NCBI GenBank assembly: GCA_027924585.1
Contig: BSBM01000712.1
Span: 5,172,501 to 5,236,500 of the forward strand
Reading direction: 5' to 3'
DNA from: Larix kaempferi
Taxonomy: Eukaryota > Streptophyta > Pinopsida > Pinales > Pinaceae
DNA: 64,000 nucleotides
Part shown: one piece after another, positions 22,372 to 34,721 of the stretch
Numbering within the stretch: the first letter of the stretch is position 1
Layout of the letters: each line of letters starts with the position of its first letter
Notes under the pieces: model-generated
What the model was told of the DNA's origin: nothing
What the model saw: only the letters and a program-made list of their open reading frames with translations
Database searches by the model: none
Made by a program: the position numbers and the translations under genes

Positions 22372-23420
22372 TGTTGATGTTTCTCCAGGTTGCAGCATCG
22401 GGCAACATTCTGCAAACATTCTCCCTGACGGGTCATGAGAAGTGACTAAGAATAAATAAGGATCAAGATGCCTACTTTGAGAAGGAGTGCTCCAAGAAGG
22501 AGGCTAGAGGTCACATTGCATACTCCAAGTAGGAGTGCTCCAAGGAGTGATCTCTTCTATATTAGAGTGAATTGACTTGTTTATTTTGACAGGGGATTTT
22601 ATCCCCTAATGAAATATACAAAGCCTAATCTAATGTTGAATTTGACATAGGATCTAAGAAGTGTCTGAGACTTCTTAGAGTGGGATCAAATCAACATTAG
22701 AGCTCTACGAGTGAATAAACGTGCATGTGAGGAGATGAACATCAACAAGGACAACTTTTCTATGATGAAGAAATAACCAAGAAGTCAAATCAACCATTGA
22801 AGAAATCCCAGACAGCATTGAAAAAGTCCCAAAAGAAAATTGAAGGCAAGAAGACAAGTTGGCCTAGAAGAAAGAACAAGTATGCCCCAACAAAGAAGAC
22901 AAGTTGGCCCCATCAAGTGTACAAGTCAGCCCCATTGAGGAAAAAGTCAACTGAACTGAAAAATATAAATAGAGTGTTCACTCACTTCATTTTTATCATC
23001 AAAATATCTTCTCTTCTTCGTTCCACTTGTGCGCACCTCCAAAGAAGGCCTAGCAAAGGCAAGAAGCAATGATTTTGGGCTCGCTTATTCCCTCTAGAAG
23101 TTCGCTACCCTTGTTAGGGTTTCTTGTGAAGGAGGGCGAACCTCTCATGTGCTAGGGTTCATCTTCATGAATGGTATTGTGCTTGAATTGGATTGATTTC
23201 TTCTAAGAAAAGTTGGTTGGCTTTTCTCCCTTTTGGGTTTTCCAAGATAAAATCTTTATATCTCTTGTGCATGGTTATCTTTCTATGATCCTTTGTTTCT
23301 GCTGCAATTTAAGTTGATATTTTCAATGTGCAATTATTCAATGAAATTGTGGGATGAAATGAATGCTTGAAATCATTTTGAAATAATTGTCAAGATCTGG
23401 AAATAGTTAAAAATTCAACA
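22372..23420 (+). repeat. Copia 3' LTR
   Basis: It starts TGTTGATGTTTCTCC directly after the PPT and ends AAAAATTCAACA, so the ends are TGTTGA/TCAACA inverted repeats. A TATA box (AATATAAATAGAG) sits near 22966 in a position suitable for a U3/R boundary. The predicted length is 1049 bp. No second LTR of this element is in the window. Confidence 0.8.
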
Positions 23421-23515
23421 TATATATATTATTGTTATCCCCAACTTGATGTCCCCTGAAAAAATGGGGGTGCGCTATAGCTGTCCTGGGGATTTGTCCC
23501 CCCGTTCCCCCCTCC

Positions 23516-24149
23516 CCAAAACCAATGCAGCATAGGTTTTTTTGAATGGTGAATCAAAGTGTTCTCTCTTGAATGATATTGTGTTTCTCATGTTTTGCTC
23601 ATGGATGGAATCTTCAAATGACAATGGTTTTGGTTTAATGGAGTAAGTCTTTCTTCTTCTTCATTGTGGTGGTTGTCTATTGGAAGTTTTACGTTGCAGT
23701 ACATATCTCAAAAATTGGTTATATGCTCTCTTATCCTTGCATGGCAATTGTCCTCCCAAAACTATTTGAAAACATCTAAGCTAGAGTTTTCCTTTTGTTA
23801 GATTTCTTAAATTTGTAAAGCAAGTGATTGGGTTTGCCATCTTTAAACCATAAGCATTCTAAATTTTTCCTTAAGACCCTTCATATGAACCTTGGTTGAC
23901 CCAATTTACCTAATGGATAAGACACTAGCCTCCAATCCATTCATCTTTATTTCTCATTTACTATCATAAATCGTTTTGCTAGAGTTATCTCTTCATTTCA
24001 CGTCATTGAAAGCTAAAGCAATCCTATCCTAGGGAAGCCTCCCTTGAGTTGGAGAAGTGCATAAGGGGGTTTGGTGTGGTGACATTGGCCTCCCTCTTTA
24101 TTACACCAAGACTATACCTAGAGCTAGGGTGTGAGTTTGGGTGGTAAGC
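23516..24149 (+). repeat. Decayed LTR (U5 side) of a gag-only gypsy-like element
   Basis: Homologous to 45410-45985 (GGTGAATCAAAG, TGGATGGAATCTTCAAATGAC and onward). Its end (CCTATCCTAGGGAAGCC..CCTTGAGTTGGAG) also matches the end of the 3.18-kb LTRs at 57641-57780. It is followed by a decayed Asp-tRNA PBS. Confidence 0.7.
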
Positions 24150-24168
24150 ATCGTTACTAGGGATAAAG
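24149..24168 (+). promoter_or_regulatory. Decayed Asp-tRNA primer-binding site
   Basis: GTAAGCATCGTTACTAGGGA aligns with the intact-type site TGGCGCCGTTGCCGAGGA at 57843-57860. The sequences after both (AAAGTC....TTCCC.GAA) and further downstream (CTCACATGGCGACTCCA) also match. Confidence 0.6.
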
Positions 24169-24539
24169 TCGATTTCCCAGAAGATGTAAAGACAATGATT
24201 CATGATATCTCGTGAGATTATTATTTTTTAAGATCTAGTTCTCACATGGCGACTCCATGAAGAGACAAAGCCCTTGTTCCTTGCAAATTTTTCTTTGAAG
24301 ACATTTGGTGGGTGTAGAGGTAAGCACACCCATCCATTTTGAAGGCATTTGAAGCACATTCCTCCATTTCGAAAGCATTTGAAGCTCATCTTGGCAACTT
24401 CATATGAGGTAAATTTCAGATTTGATTGTAGCCCTATGTTTTGCATTTCATTAGTGAAAGAATGGCTATTAAGGCATGGGTTTTCAGTATAGAATTTGTT
24501 CTTTTGGGTTTTTCAAAGATTTGTGGATATTCCAATCAA

Positions 24540-25680
24540 ACTCCTCCCATTGTTGGGAAAGGGCCTATTCCATAATTTTATGGTGATCCTTATGACACTA
24601 ACAATGCATCCAAGCATGCTTCTTTGGTTGGAGATTATATTTTGAATTTGGATGTTTAGCATGAGGATGTTGCTATGAGGTTGTTTGCTAGATCTTTAGA
24701 AGGAAGTGCTAAGAAATGTCTACATTCTTTGGAAAAGGGAAAGATTCCATCTTATGCAGGTTTTACTCAAGCATTTCTGAAGTATTGGTATCCTTCCTAT
24801 GAAGAAGAGCAAGAGGATGAAAAATTGAAGATCATGCACATGAGGAGAACATTGATGAAAAAGCCTCTCAAGTTTACATTTCATGATTCATCATCTCATA
24901 AAGACAAGAGTTTGGTAAGCTACACTCTCAAAATTCTGAAATTGTGGATTTATCCATGGATGATTTTGAGAAAGAGGATGTAGAAGAAAAACCCTTGGAG
25001 GGTGAGGATTTGCAAATTTCTTTGCTCCCACTTTTGATGATGGTAAGGGCAGCGAAGAGATGTTGTTATGAACGAGCATTTTCAAAATTTTGATCATGGT
25101 TTGGGTAGAGATTATTGGAGATTTTTAGGAGACCCAATCTATGACACATCTGATGAAGGAAATGCAGATTTTGAAGGCTTTGGACAGCCTCATATGGATG
25201 AGGGAACTTCGGAATTTTCTCATGTTCATTTTCAGCCATCTATATGTGCTAATGATGTAGATTTCGGGCAGCCTTGTTTTTCTTCTCCTACGATGAATTT
25301 GGAGCAACAATTGCAGGGTCATTTCCAGCCATTTTATTCACTATCCAATGCTGCTGATTTTTCTCATGATTTGGGGTTGTTTTGTGATGTCATTTATGCA
25401 GAAATTTTCCAGCCACAAAACCCCTTAAAATTCAAAATTCAACAAAGAAACATGTTTGTGGGGCTGAAAATGTGTTTCAGCGAGATTTTTACTACAGAAT
25501 TTTCCAGCTACCTTCCTCTTCCAGTTTCTCTCATATTTTGCATGTAGTATCAGCTGGAAATGATGATTTTAATGCTGGAATTTGTATGTGGCAGCAAGCA
25601 TTTCATATTGAGCCATATAGCAGAAATTTCCAGCCATTGGAGGTTACAAGCCCTAGATTTGCAGTTGAAAAAAAATTATA
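24540..25680 (+). pseudogene. Gag-like frame of a gag-only LTR element
   Basis: The first part reads as a Ty3/gypsy-type Gag capsid: FYGDPYDTNNASKHASLVGDY, then MRLFARSLEGSAKKCLHSLE and YAGFTQAFLKYWYPSYEEEQ, with in-frame stops before the ATG at 24675. A second frame from 25068 (acidic, FGQPHMDEG and FSHVHFQPS) resembles the poorly conserved downstream part of such proteins. No protease, RT or integrase follows. The arrangement parallels the gag-only element at 54657-62531. Confidence 0.7.
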
Positions 25681-25819
25681 ATACTGCAATTTTATGTCAT
25701 ATCTCATGTTTATCTAATGTGGGGAATGATCTTGAAGAATGTTGCAAATTTGAAAAACGCCCTAATCCCTAGTTTCTTGAGGGGAGGAGTGATTATGATT
25801 TTGGGCTATTTTGACTCCT

Positions 25820-27260
25820 TCATGACACAGACTACCATATTTGGTGGACCACTCTAGCTCATGAGTAGTTTGCAGTTTGCACTTAGAGATGACCTGTGGA
25901 TGATATTCCTTGGAGCGCTCTAGCTCATGCGATATCGTTTACACTTGAGGATACTTTGTTAGTGGTATTCCATGGAGCGCCCTCCCCCTAGCACTTGTTT
26001 GATAGCATGGACTCTCATTCTAATGGAGAGATCTAGCTTATTGGAGGTGGTTTGCACTTGTGGATGGCTTGTGATTGGTTTCACTTAGAGCGCCCTTGCT
26101 ACTAGACCTTTGGTCAACATCTTGGCATGGTTATCTATCACTTAATATGGAACACTACACTTGATTCTCCCTTGATACATGTTTGGTGGCATACAGCACA
26201 CATATTATTGGAGCGCTTTTGGTTATTGTCACATAAATGGCATCTTGACTCCATTGGGCATCATTATTGGTTGAACACTCTCCTTGTTTATCTCTCTTGG
26301 CGCATATGAAGGCATGCTATTGGGTTTTAGAAGGGGTCATCCCCTTCCCTATGAAGTCGTTAACTATCATGGATACCTTGCTCATAGATTGGATGGTTTA
26401 ATTATTGATTGGTGGTCTCCTTGGTTCATGGATCTATCTTCGACACATGGATTGATGAGACAGCAAATTTGAGATTGGGTTTCGGTTGATGTGTGGACAT
26501 CATTTAGTGGAGGATTTTCATGGCATATGCTTAGAGGTCTTGACACTTGATATGGTCAAAAAGGAAAACATTCACCTTTGGAGCCTCATTAGTCACACAT
26601 TCATGCTTCATTTGATGGAACATTCACTATTGAGACTCTTTCATATCTCAGATCATAGAGGTCCACTTTTGGAGGTCGCTTACACACTTATCTATGATCA
26701 ATTAATGGAGCATTCTCTTGGGGAGCCACATGTGTGGCCATTGTAGCATCTTTGACTTGGTTTTAGCCTTGATTGATGGAACGCTCTACTTGGGGGATGG
26801 CTTGCACACATATCTATGCCATTATGGTGGGATGTTTTGGTTGGAGAACCTTCACTTCACACTTCCTATGCTTTGTTGAGGGAGCATTCACCTTTTGAAG
26901 CTTATTCATGGAGGCCATTCACCTTGGAGGTGTCCCACTTGCATTTCATGCCATTTTTTGATGTAAATCCTACTTGGGAGGACTTATAGCACACTCTTTG
27001 ATGGTTTAATGGAGGTCATTTAGCACTTGAGGAGATCTAGGGGGGTCAAACCCTAGATATAGGGTTAGTCCACCATCTTGCATGCTTATTGATTAGAGTG
27101 CTACACTTGTCGAGCCTTTGGAGGCTACAAGTTGGGTTTTGACTTGGTATTACTCCTCATTTGTTGGAGGTGCCGCTCTCTTTCTTTAGTGGAGGCTTGT
27201 ACATGTGCCTTTGACTACATTACTTTATGCATGGTGTTAGAGTAGTTGGAGTGTTTTGGT
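25820..27260 (+). repeat. Degenerate tandem array, units of about 80-110 bp
   Basis: Phrases such as TTGGAGCGCTCTAGCTCATG, GGAGCGCCCTCCCCCTAGCAC, GGAGCATTCTCTTGGGGAG and GGTTTGCACTTG recur at roughly regular spacing. There is no long coding frame, and the origin is unknown. Confidence 0.5.
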
Positions 27261-27349
27261 TTCTTTACTCCTCCCTAGCTAGATCTAGTAGTTTATTATT
27301 ATTTTATTGTACGAGGTGTTAGAACTTGAACTAGAATGTGTGATTAAAG

Positions 27350-29040
27350 CCCCAAAGAACAAAGCTATCCCAATTATAACCTAGAGATGTTATCCATTGT
27401 CACCTTGATAACCACCTCTCTACTCTTTAGGTTGGTCGTTCTCCAACTCAAGGGGGGCTTCCCTAGATAGGATTGCTAGGCTATGTTAATATGGGCACAA
27501 GATGATTTGAAGAGTTAGCCTGAGCAAAACAGTTTGGTCGTTTTGTAGTATATAAAAGGGGTGATGGGAGGACCATGAAGACTAGTGCCAATCCCCCAGG
27601 CAAATGGAGTCAAAGGGAACAAGACCAATGAAGGGGACAGGTTCATGAAGATTTAGGGTCTATTAGATAAACCCTAGCATGTTACGACATGAATGTGGAA
27701 GTTACTAGGAGATCCCTTGTGGTACCAACTCATAACAAAGTTAACTACCGTGTGCCTCATATAATGAAATACTACAAGTTCTTGCTCTATAAAGATGACT
27801 AGGAAGCAATGTAACATTCACGCATAAAACATCAAAGGGAAATATACGAAAACAGTTCTCACATACGACCCTTCCAATAAGACAAATTTGTCCATCTCTA
27901 TGGCCCTGATTACATGTCTAGTTATTTCACAAATCACTAACAACATTAAAGATGGGAACAAAACCCCAAACTTACAAATGGACAAGAAACCCTTATACTT
28001 CAAGATAAACCATACACGATATATTAATTAGACTCCAAAAGAGAGAGAGCTCTCAAAATCCAACCATGAGTTCAAATGAGGAAGAGGCTCCCTTTATATA
28101 GGAGAGTAACTCAGCTTCGTTTACAATAAAATAATCATTAATTCCTAGATCTACCCTAGGGTGGAGTAAACAAATGCAAAAAAACCCCACTATCACTAAC
28201 AAACTCCAAACAAATGCATAAAAATAGCGGTCAAAAGCCACATATACAAGGATCCATCAAATCTTCACCATGCAAGTGGAATGCTCCAAAAGTAAAGCAA
28301 AAAATACATGAATGACCACTTTAGATCTATTATTTTAACATCCTTAGACCTCTCCCATGCCAAACGTTCTCCAAAACTGGGCAATATATCCAAGAAAGTC
28401 CCTAGAAGAGGGATGGCTCAATCAATAAGTCAGAAGGAAAAGCCTCCAAAGGTTAGTGCTCCACCAACAAACTCCAAGAAACATGGGATAATATCCCAAA
28501 AGACGCACCCAAAGTCCTCCAAATGGCCAATGCTCTATGGAGATAGATGTCCACACAGCAACATAAACGTCCTTCAAATGAAAAGTGCCCTCCATAAAAT
28601 AGGGAATGGAACAATGAGAGCGATCTTCAAAGTGGACAATCCCAACGAATAGCCATAACAAAGGTGAAGTGCTCGAATTATTTACAAAGCAACCCTTTAG
28701 AACTTAGATCTAGGGTCATAACCCCTCAAATGTGGACGATGGCTTCAACAACACTCCAGGAAGCCGAGTGTTCCTCCTAAGGAAACTTCAAATGCTGGCT
28801 GCTCCTCAAACTGGCCAGGAATACTTCAAACAAGCTGAACGCTGACCCTAAAGCAATGAACAGATATATATCCAAGCTCCACAGCTAGACATTTTCATAA
28901 TATGGCCATGGCGAATGCAGAGATGACCCTCCAAAGGGTGGACACTCTCATGAAAGCTCATAAAAGACAGATCACTTCACTCATAACTGAACGCTGTCCA
29001 TAGGCAGAGAATATATGCATGGCCTCCAAAAAGGTGATGA
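27350..29040 (-). repeat. Oppositely oriented LTR relic of the same gag-only family
   Basis: Read on the minus strand, 27430-27470 gives CCTAGCAATCCTATCTAGGG, CCCCCTTGAGTTGGAGAA and GCCAACCTAAAG-like sequence, the LTR U5 phrase at 24020-24060 and 45910-45960. Further upstream on the minus strand, TATATAAAGGGAGCC near 28090-28100 and CTCATGGTTGGATTTTGAG match 45335-45375. The part 28270-29030 contains repeated CTCCAAA/CCTCCAAA phrases, the inverted counterpart of the GGAG array at 25820-27260. Confidence 0.6.
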
Positions 29041-32000
29041 CCTCCCTCAAACAGTCCTTCCTCCAAGCAGAAATTCCAACCCAAAAACAGTATACTTCAT
29101 CTTTGCCAAGTTTTTTAGGGCTGAAACAAGCTGCCACAGAGGATGGATCACTTAGTCATTTGGCATTTTTTTAACACAGAAAAATCAATTTTAGGGCTGC
29201 CACTTCAGGAGATCGCTTCACAGGCTGCCCAAAATGCACCCATATTATGAAATAGTGCTTCTTGTTGCTGTTTTTATGCACAAGTACACCCAGATTTGCT
29301 GCTACAGGAAACTAGGCTGCTCAGAAAGCTTCCAGACCTGAAAATTATTCCTTTTCATAGCTGTTTTTTTATGCTCAGACTTACCAGAACTTGGAAGTGT
29401 AGTGATTTTATTGCTGCTTTCATGCACAGGTTCGGCCAGATCTTGAAATGATGTTGCTTAATGCTTAACCCTGTTGGAAGGTCAGAAACAGGGCTGTATG
29501 TTGCATCTTTCAGAGGTATAATGACTGCCGTTCATTTTGTCAGATTTCTGGGTGAAAGCATGATGGATCTGCCCAGAATTATCCTTGATTTACCATGGAA
29601 AAGTTTGATAAATATCTTCACTGCTTAACCTTTGGCTATTACTGATCTCAAAACTTCCAATGTGCTCAAGATGCAACTTCAACCGCATTAACAGTCCCCT
29701 GCTTAGGTTAAATCGGTCCCCAAGGTATCCAACACACACTGCTACAGGAAAATCCTTCGCTTCATCTGCTTGGGCTTCTTGGTTTGTCCATAAATCATTG
29801 CCAATGAAGACCCATGAGTACCTTTTTTCTTTTTCCAAAAGAGCTGTACTACTATGTAATGTCTGACTTTTCTTCATTATGAGAGTGATACTGGCCAGAT
29901 CAAATTTACCACAGAATTGCTTCCTGATGATGTAACAAAGGCCTTAACTTCAGACTGTCCTCCCTAAAACCAGTTGCTACAGGAATATTGAAAATGATCT
30001 CCCAATCTGCTTGCAAATTGGCATTGTGACCAGAATTTCACATACTGAGCCCAAAGCTGTTGCTCATAAACAGATCTCTAAAATGTTGCTGCTACAGATC
30101 TCTGGAAACATAACTACAAGCTTCTGAGAAGCCATATTAGTGCCCAGATCAACCCATACCCTCAGGTGCTAACTCTGCTATTATTTGACCAGACTCCACA
30201 ACTAGTTGGAAAACTTCCACATTTGTCACAAGTTTCATGTCACTGTAAGCAGATCTGAAATGGAAACAATCAGTATGCCAAATCTTTCATTAAAAGACAA
30301 GAACATCTCCGCATATGTGCCACCATGACACCATACTCCACAACTAGTTGGAAAACTTCCACATTTGTCACAAGTTTCATGTCACTGTAAGCAGATCTGA
30401 AATGGAAACAATCAGTATGCCAAATCTTTCATTAAAAGACAAGAACATCTCCGCATATGTGCCACCATGTTCTAATTCCATGTATTATCTTTTTTTATCT
30501 CAACGCATCATTAGGAAAAAGCAGTTGCATTGATCTTAAAATATTTTTTGTAAACATGAGTGCCCAAAGATGAGCCCCTCCAAAGTGGGTAAATTACTAA
30601 ATAACGTACCCTTGCCTCCATACATAAAAGTTTAACGACCCTCACAATTTAAATTTTAGACCATAAGCAACCCCATAATAAAATATTATAATTGTGAACT
30701 TGTGTGCCATCATAGGATCCCACCTAAAGTGGGTAGATAGGTTTCATGAAGATAAAAGGGGTTGGCCCCATTACACCTTCAAAATAGACCAAGGCTCCAA
30801 CATGCTACACCGTAGACATCATGTGATCAAGTGCACACCCAGCATAATATCATCGAACTAGGCCAATCTCATCTCCATCAACCTGCAACTTCTGTTGAAT
30901 GTGATAAAAATCACATGGACACCAATGCAATATGGGGGGTAACATCTAGCTCCAACTATGGGACATGTGCTCCTCTTGGGAGTGCATGAGAACCTCAGAA
31001 TCTCTGTAATGCACTTGTTAACTATGACCACCAAAATACCAAAACCAAAAACCATGTGGCGGGAGAGATGACCTCAACATCCCTGTTATCACACTATAGT
31101 AGCTGGGCTACTATTCTTGCTGAGCAGATATCTGCACTTTTCAGAGCTTTGCCTTTACAGAGATCAGTTATGATGAGCAGCATTATTTGAGATTACTTAC
31201 AGATCAGAGAAGTGTATATCAGACATTGAGTAGACCTTGTGCCAAGGCTGAACCTTCAGAGCTTAGATTTGATGACCGATATGACCTTTTGTTCCATACA
31301 GTTTCAGTTCAGTGCCTAGAGTTCCTGATGTTATTATTGCAGCAGTGCTTCAGTTGGTTCTAGATGATGATTATTGATATGCAGTGACATGACCATTAGA
31401 CTTATGATTGTTATCATTGATTATTATCTTGTTGTTTTAGTCATCTTCATAGCATTAACTTGGTATATAACTCATGATGTGGCAGTATTATGTAATAAAT
31501 CAAATAAACTATCTTGGTTATGAATTGGATGTATTACTTGCACTTAAAGGTTCACTGACAATACTCATTGGTTTCACTACCCTCCTATGAGCATTAACAT
31601 GGTCTTTTCATGACATTTATGTTTGCTAGCTTAGGCTCCACATTCATCTGACCCCATCCATCCATGACCTTCCCTATTTTGGATTTCACCCTGACTTGCC
31701 TTTTTTACTATTGATATGGAGGACTTCCTTGTTCCTACCACTATGTTGGATTGCATCCATGTTTGCACTGTGTCTCGGCTTTGAGTTGGTGACAGAACTT
31801 GCCCCTGGTGAGTTGGATTTTATGTCTAGATCATTCTAGTCGGTTTCCCCGATGTGTGGCTTAGCACGGAATTCCCTCTAGTCACATGAGATGCTGTTGG
31901 CTAAAACCTGAAGCAAATGTACTACTTGTATGGAAATTATTGAAAATCTCTTTTATGAAAGCCTATGAAATTAAATTCTAGAATGTGTTTCTAAACACAC

Positions 32001-33420
32001 GATGAATTAAAGGCTAAAGCAACGAAATGCTAAAGTACCCCATGAAGGGTCCAGAAAGGTCTAAAAAGCAATAGCTAAATAAATGCTAAATCTAAAGATT
32101 GTTGACCTCATAAATGTAAATATACCCAGGATGCAAGCTGCGATTAGTTGTGCTTTTAAGCGCATGCAAAATCCCCGAGGGGTCATATAGACCAAAAAGG
32201 CCATGGAAATTAAATGAATGATCCTAATGAACTTGGATCAACTTGATGTAGACATGATGCCAAGGTTAAATAAACACTCTCTAAACAACTTATCCATTTG
32301 TGAGGCACTGCCATTCCCTTTGTTTATCTTGTCAAGCACAATGTGTAGCTCCCCTCTTTCCCCATCCAAAGTATCTCTTAGTTGAATCGGTCAAGTCATT
32401 CCTTTTACCTAACCTTGTCCTTAGCCTTCACCCTTTGCTAGCAGTTAAGCCATGTCCATTGGATGAGTATGTCTTTAAAGCTTTGGTGCAAGTAAATTAT
32501 AAATAACATTAAATAGCTATGTATTAACTGCCACTTGATTGATGTTTATACTTTAAGTTAAGTTGTGAATATAGTTAAAGGAACATGTCTTAGTCATTTG
32601 TTATAACCTAGTCTTTGGTTGTGTTTTGACCTAGTCAAACATAGTTTGACCATGGTCATTCTTGGGATTCGTGATGAGACGGACCACTTATACTTTATGA
32701 TGTTAATCTATGGTCCCACATGCACCTGTTGATGATTCCATATGTTGGACATATGCTCCAGATGATGATTGATGCAGTTGGTCATTTTTATTATTATTTC
32801 AGGATCATCATATTTTACACTGTCCAGGTATGGTGGTGGACCCTATAGATGATTCTACAGGTTATCATGCGGTGTATGAGTACTCATCTCTAGTGGATTT
32901 GTGTCTTCTGGATCCATTGAGACACTTATCTTTCAGTTTCAGGCACTCCTGGGCATGATACTAGCAGTTTTCCACCTATTGACCGGCTTGGCCATGTTGA
33001 TGTGGCCTGTCCAACAGTATCCTTGGAGGCTAATCGTTTCCTAGGGCGCTATAGAGGAAGGGGGTGGTCCAGCCACTTGTATTTAGCAAATTACCCCCCT
33101 TTCGGACATGATGGTGCACTCAGATTGACAGCGTAGGTACCTGAGAGGCAGTTTTGGGCACTTACCGGGTTTTTCAGCAGATTAAAAAAATGGAATAAAA
33201 AGGTCATTGAGGAATTTGATTTGGGAAATTGAGGCAAGGTTTTGGCACTTGGTCTGCTCAGAGGTCATCCATGGTGTATCCCCCTTCTTCCAGATCAGTT
33301 GGCACCAGTCAGTGGAGTCCACATGGGCTACAGTAGGACTTTTATTGCACATCTCTCTCTGATTATGGGGACAGGATTTGATCATTTGTATCTTGGACAT
33401 GTCATTGACTCATATTTTAT
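29041..33420. other. Unassigned non-coding sequence
   Basis: No recognised protein domain. The phrase GCTACAGGAA recurs (29303, 29742, 29976) and also appears near 46947 and 51120, so parts are probably shared repeats. A minus-strand frame at 29590-29877 (WVFIGNDLWTN, FNLSRGLLMRLKLHLEHIG) looks protein-like but could not be assigned. Confidence 0.45.
30193..30469. repeat. Near-perfect tandem duplication, unit 142 bp
   Basis: The segment from ACTCCACAACTAGTTGG to CATATGTGCCACCATG occurs twice, starting at 30193 and 30335, with no difference seen over about 135 bp. The lack of divergence suggests a recent duplication or an assembly artefact. Confidence 0.9.
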
Positions 33421-34721
33421 ATTATTATGCCATGGGGTCATGCTAGTGAAGGGAAATAATACCTCCTAGCCCCACCATGTGCTCCTAGTCACTTATCCAT
33501 GTCTTATGTTGTGGCTCCATGCTATCTAGCCACCCCCCACGTGTGACATCACCCCTCCTAGAGACATTTTAGCTATGACGTCACCCTCTATTTGAGTGAT
33601 CCATGTGTTATATTGTATTGGCTCATCTTAGCCATTGATTACATTGTTATATCTTTTGATCTCAACCACTAGTTTTCAAAAGTGGTTTAGGGTTTTGGTC
33701 TTTCTATCCTATAAAAGGAAGAGACCCCCTCATTGTAAAGGCACCTTTGGAGCTCTTGAAGATTGGAATAAAATACTATTTTGTGGATCTACTTCTCTTG
33801 TCTTGATGGATTCTTTTGCAAGTTGAATATACAATCTTTTTCTTGTGTATCATTGTGGTTCTTTGGGTTTCAATTCGTATTCTATAGGGAAGGTTGAATT
33901 GGTGGAGAGGAGGACGACTTCAAGGAAGGCTATTGTGGGGAAACCCCATATCTTGCTTTGGTTTGGTCTTTGGTTGAAGGGAGTATCATTATTGTATCCT
34001 TGTGATATAGTTGATGCTTTCTACTTCATCTTTTCATCATTTTCATCATTCTTTTGCTAGGCATTGTTTCTCATTAGATCTTGTCTTGCAGGAAGACGAC
34101 GATTTGGTCATCTTTGAGGGAGGACGATTTGGCTTGGAGCTCTAGATCTCACTCTTGAATATACACACAAGGATAAGGTTATCAATTTGCAAAGTGGCCA
34201 CAAGCATTAAAGGTATGTTCTACAAGGTATGTACCTAGATCCATTCTTTCTTCTTCATTGGTCATAAAAACCCTAATAATTAAAACCCTCATTTTACATT
34301 TTTTTAGATCTACTTGGATCTAGCTTGCTCTTTGGTATAAAACTTAAAACCCACCTTGGTATTAATCACAGTAACCACGACCTATAATTTGGTGGTGATT
34401 GGACTTCATTTTACCCATTTCCCGAAGCACTTAGCCCTCCTTGAGTGAAGTCGCATTCCTTGAGGGAGTTAAGTTTGTTAGTTCCAAGACGTGGGTAGGT
34501 GAGATTGTTGCTTCATTGGATAGATCAACCCCTAAAACCTACCCCTAGTGCTTCACCTTGTTGATTTTCACCTTGTGGGCCCCATTCCTCATTTTGAGGG
34601 TTGTGCCCCATTTGGGTCAATTGGTGATGCATTAGATCTATGGAGATCTAGCCATGGCTTGTGCTTGACATTGAAAACCCACCTTGATAATCATTGTAAT
34701 CATCCTTGTTATCACCTTATT
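33421..34721 (+). repeat. LTR-like repeat family P, copy 1
   Basis: About 1.3 kb, roughly 95% identical by eye to 43244-44535. It contains a TATA box (CCTATAAAAGG, 33709-33718) and a downstream AATAAA (33769), as in an LTR U3/R. It is cut at 34721 by the start of a family Q repeat. Confidence 0.7.
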
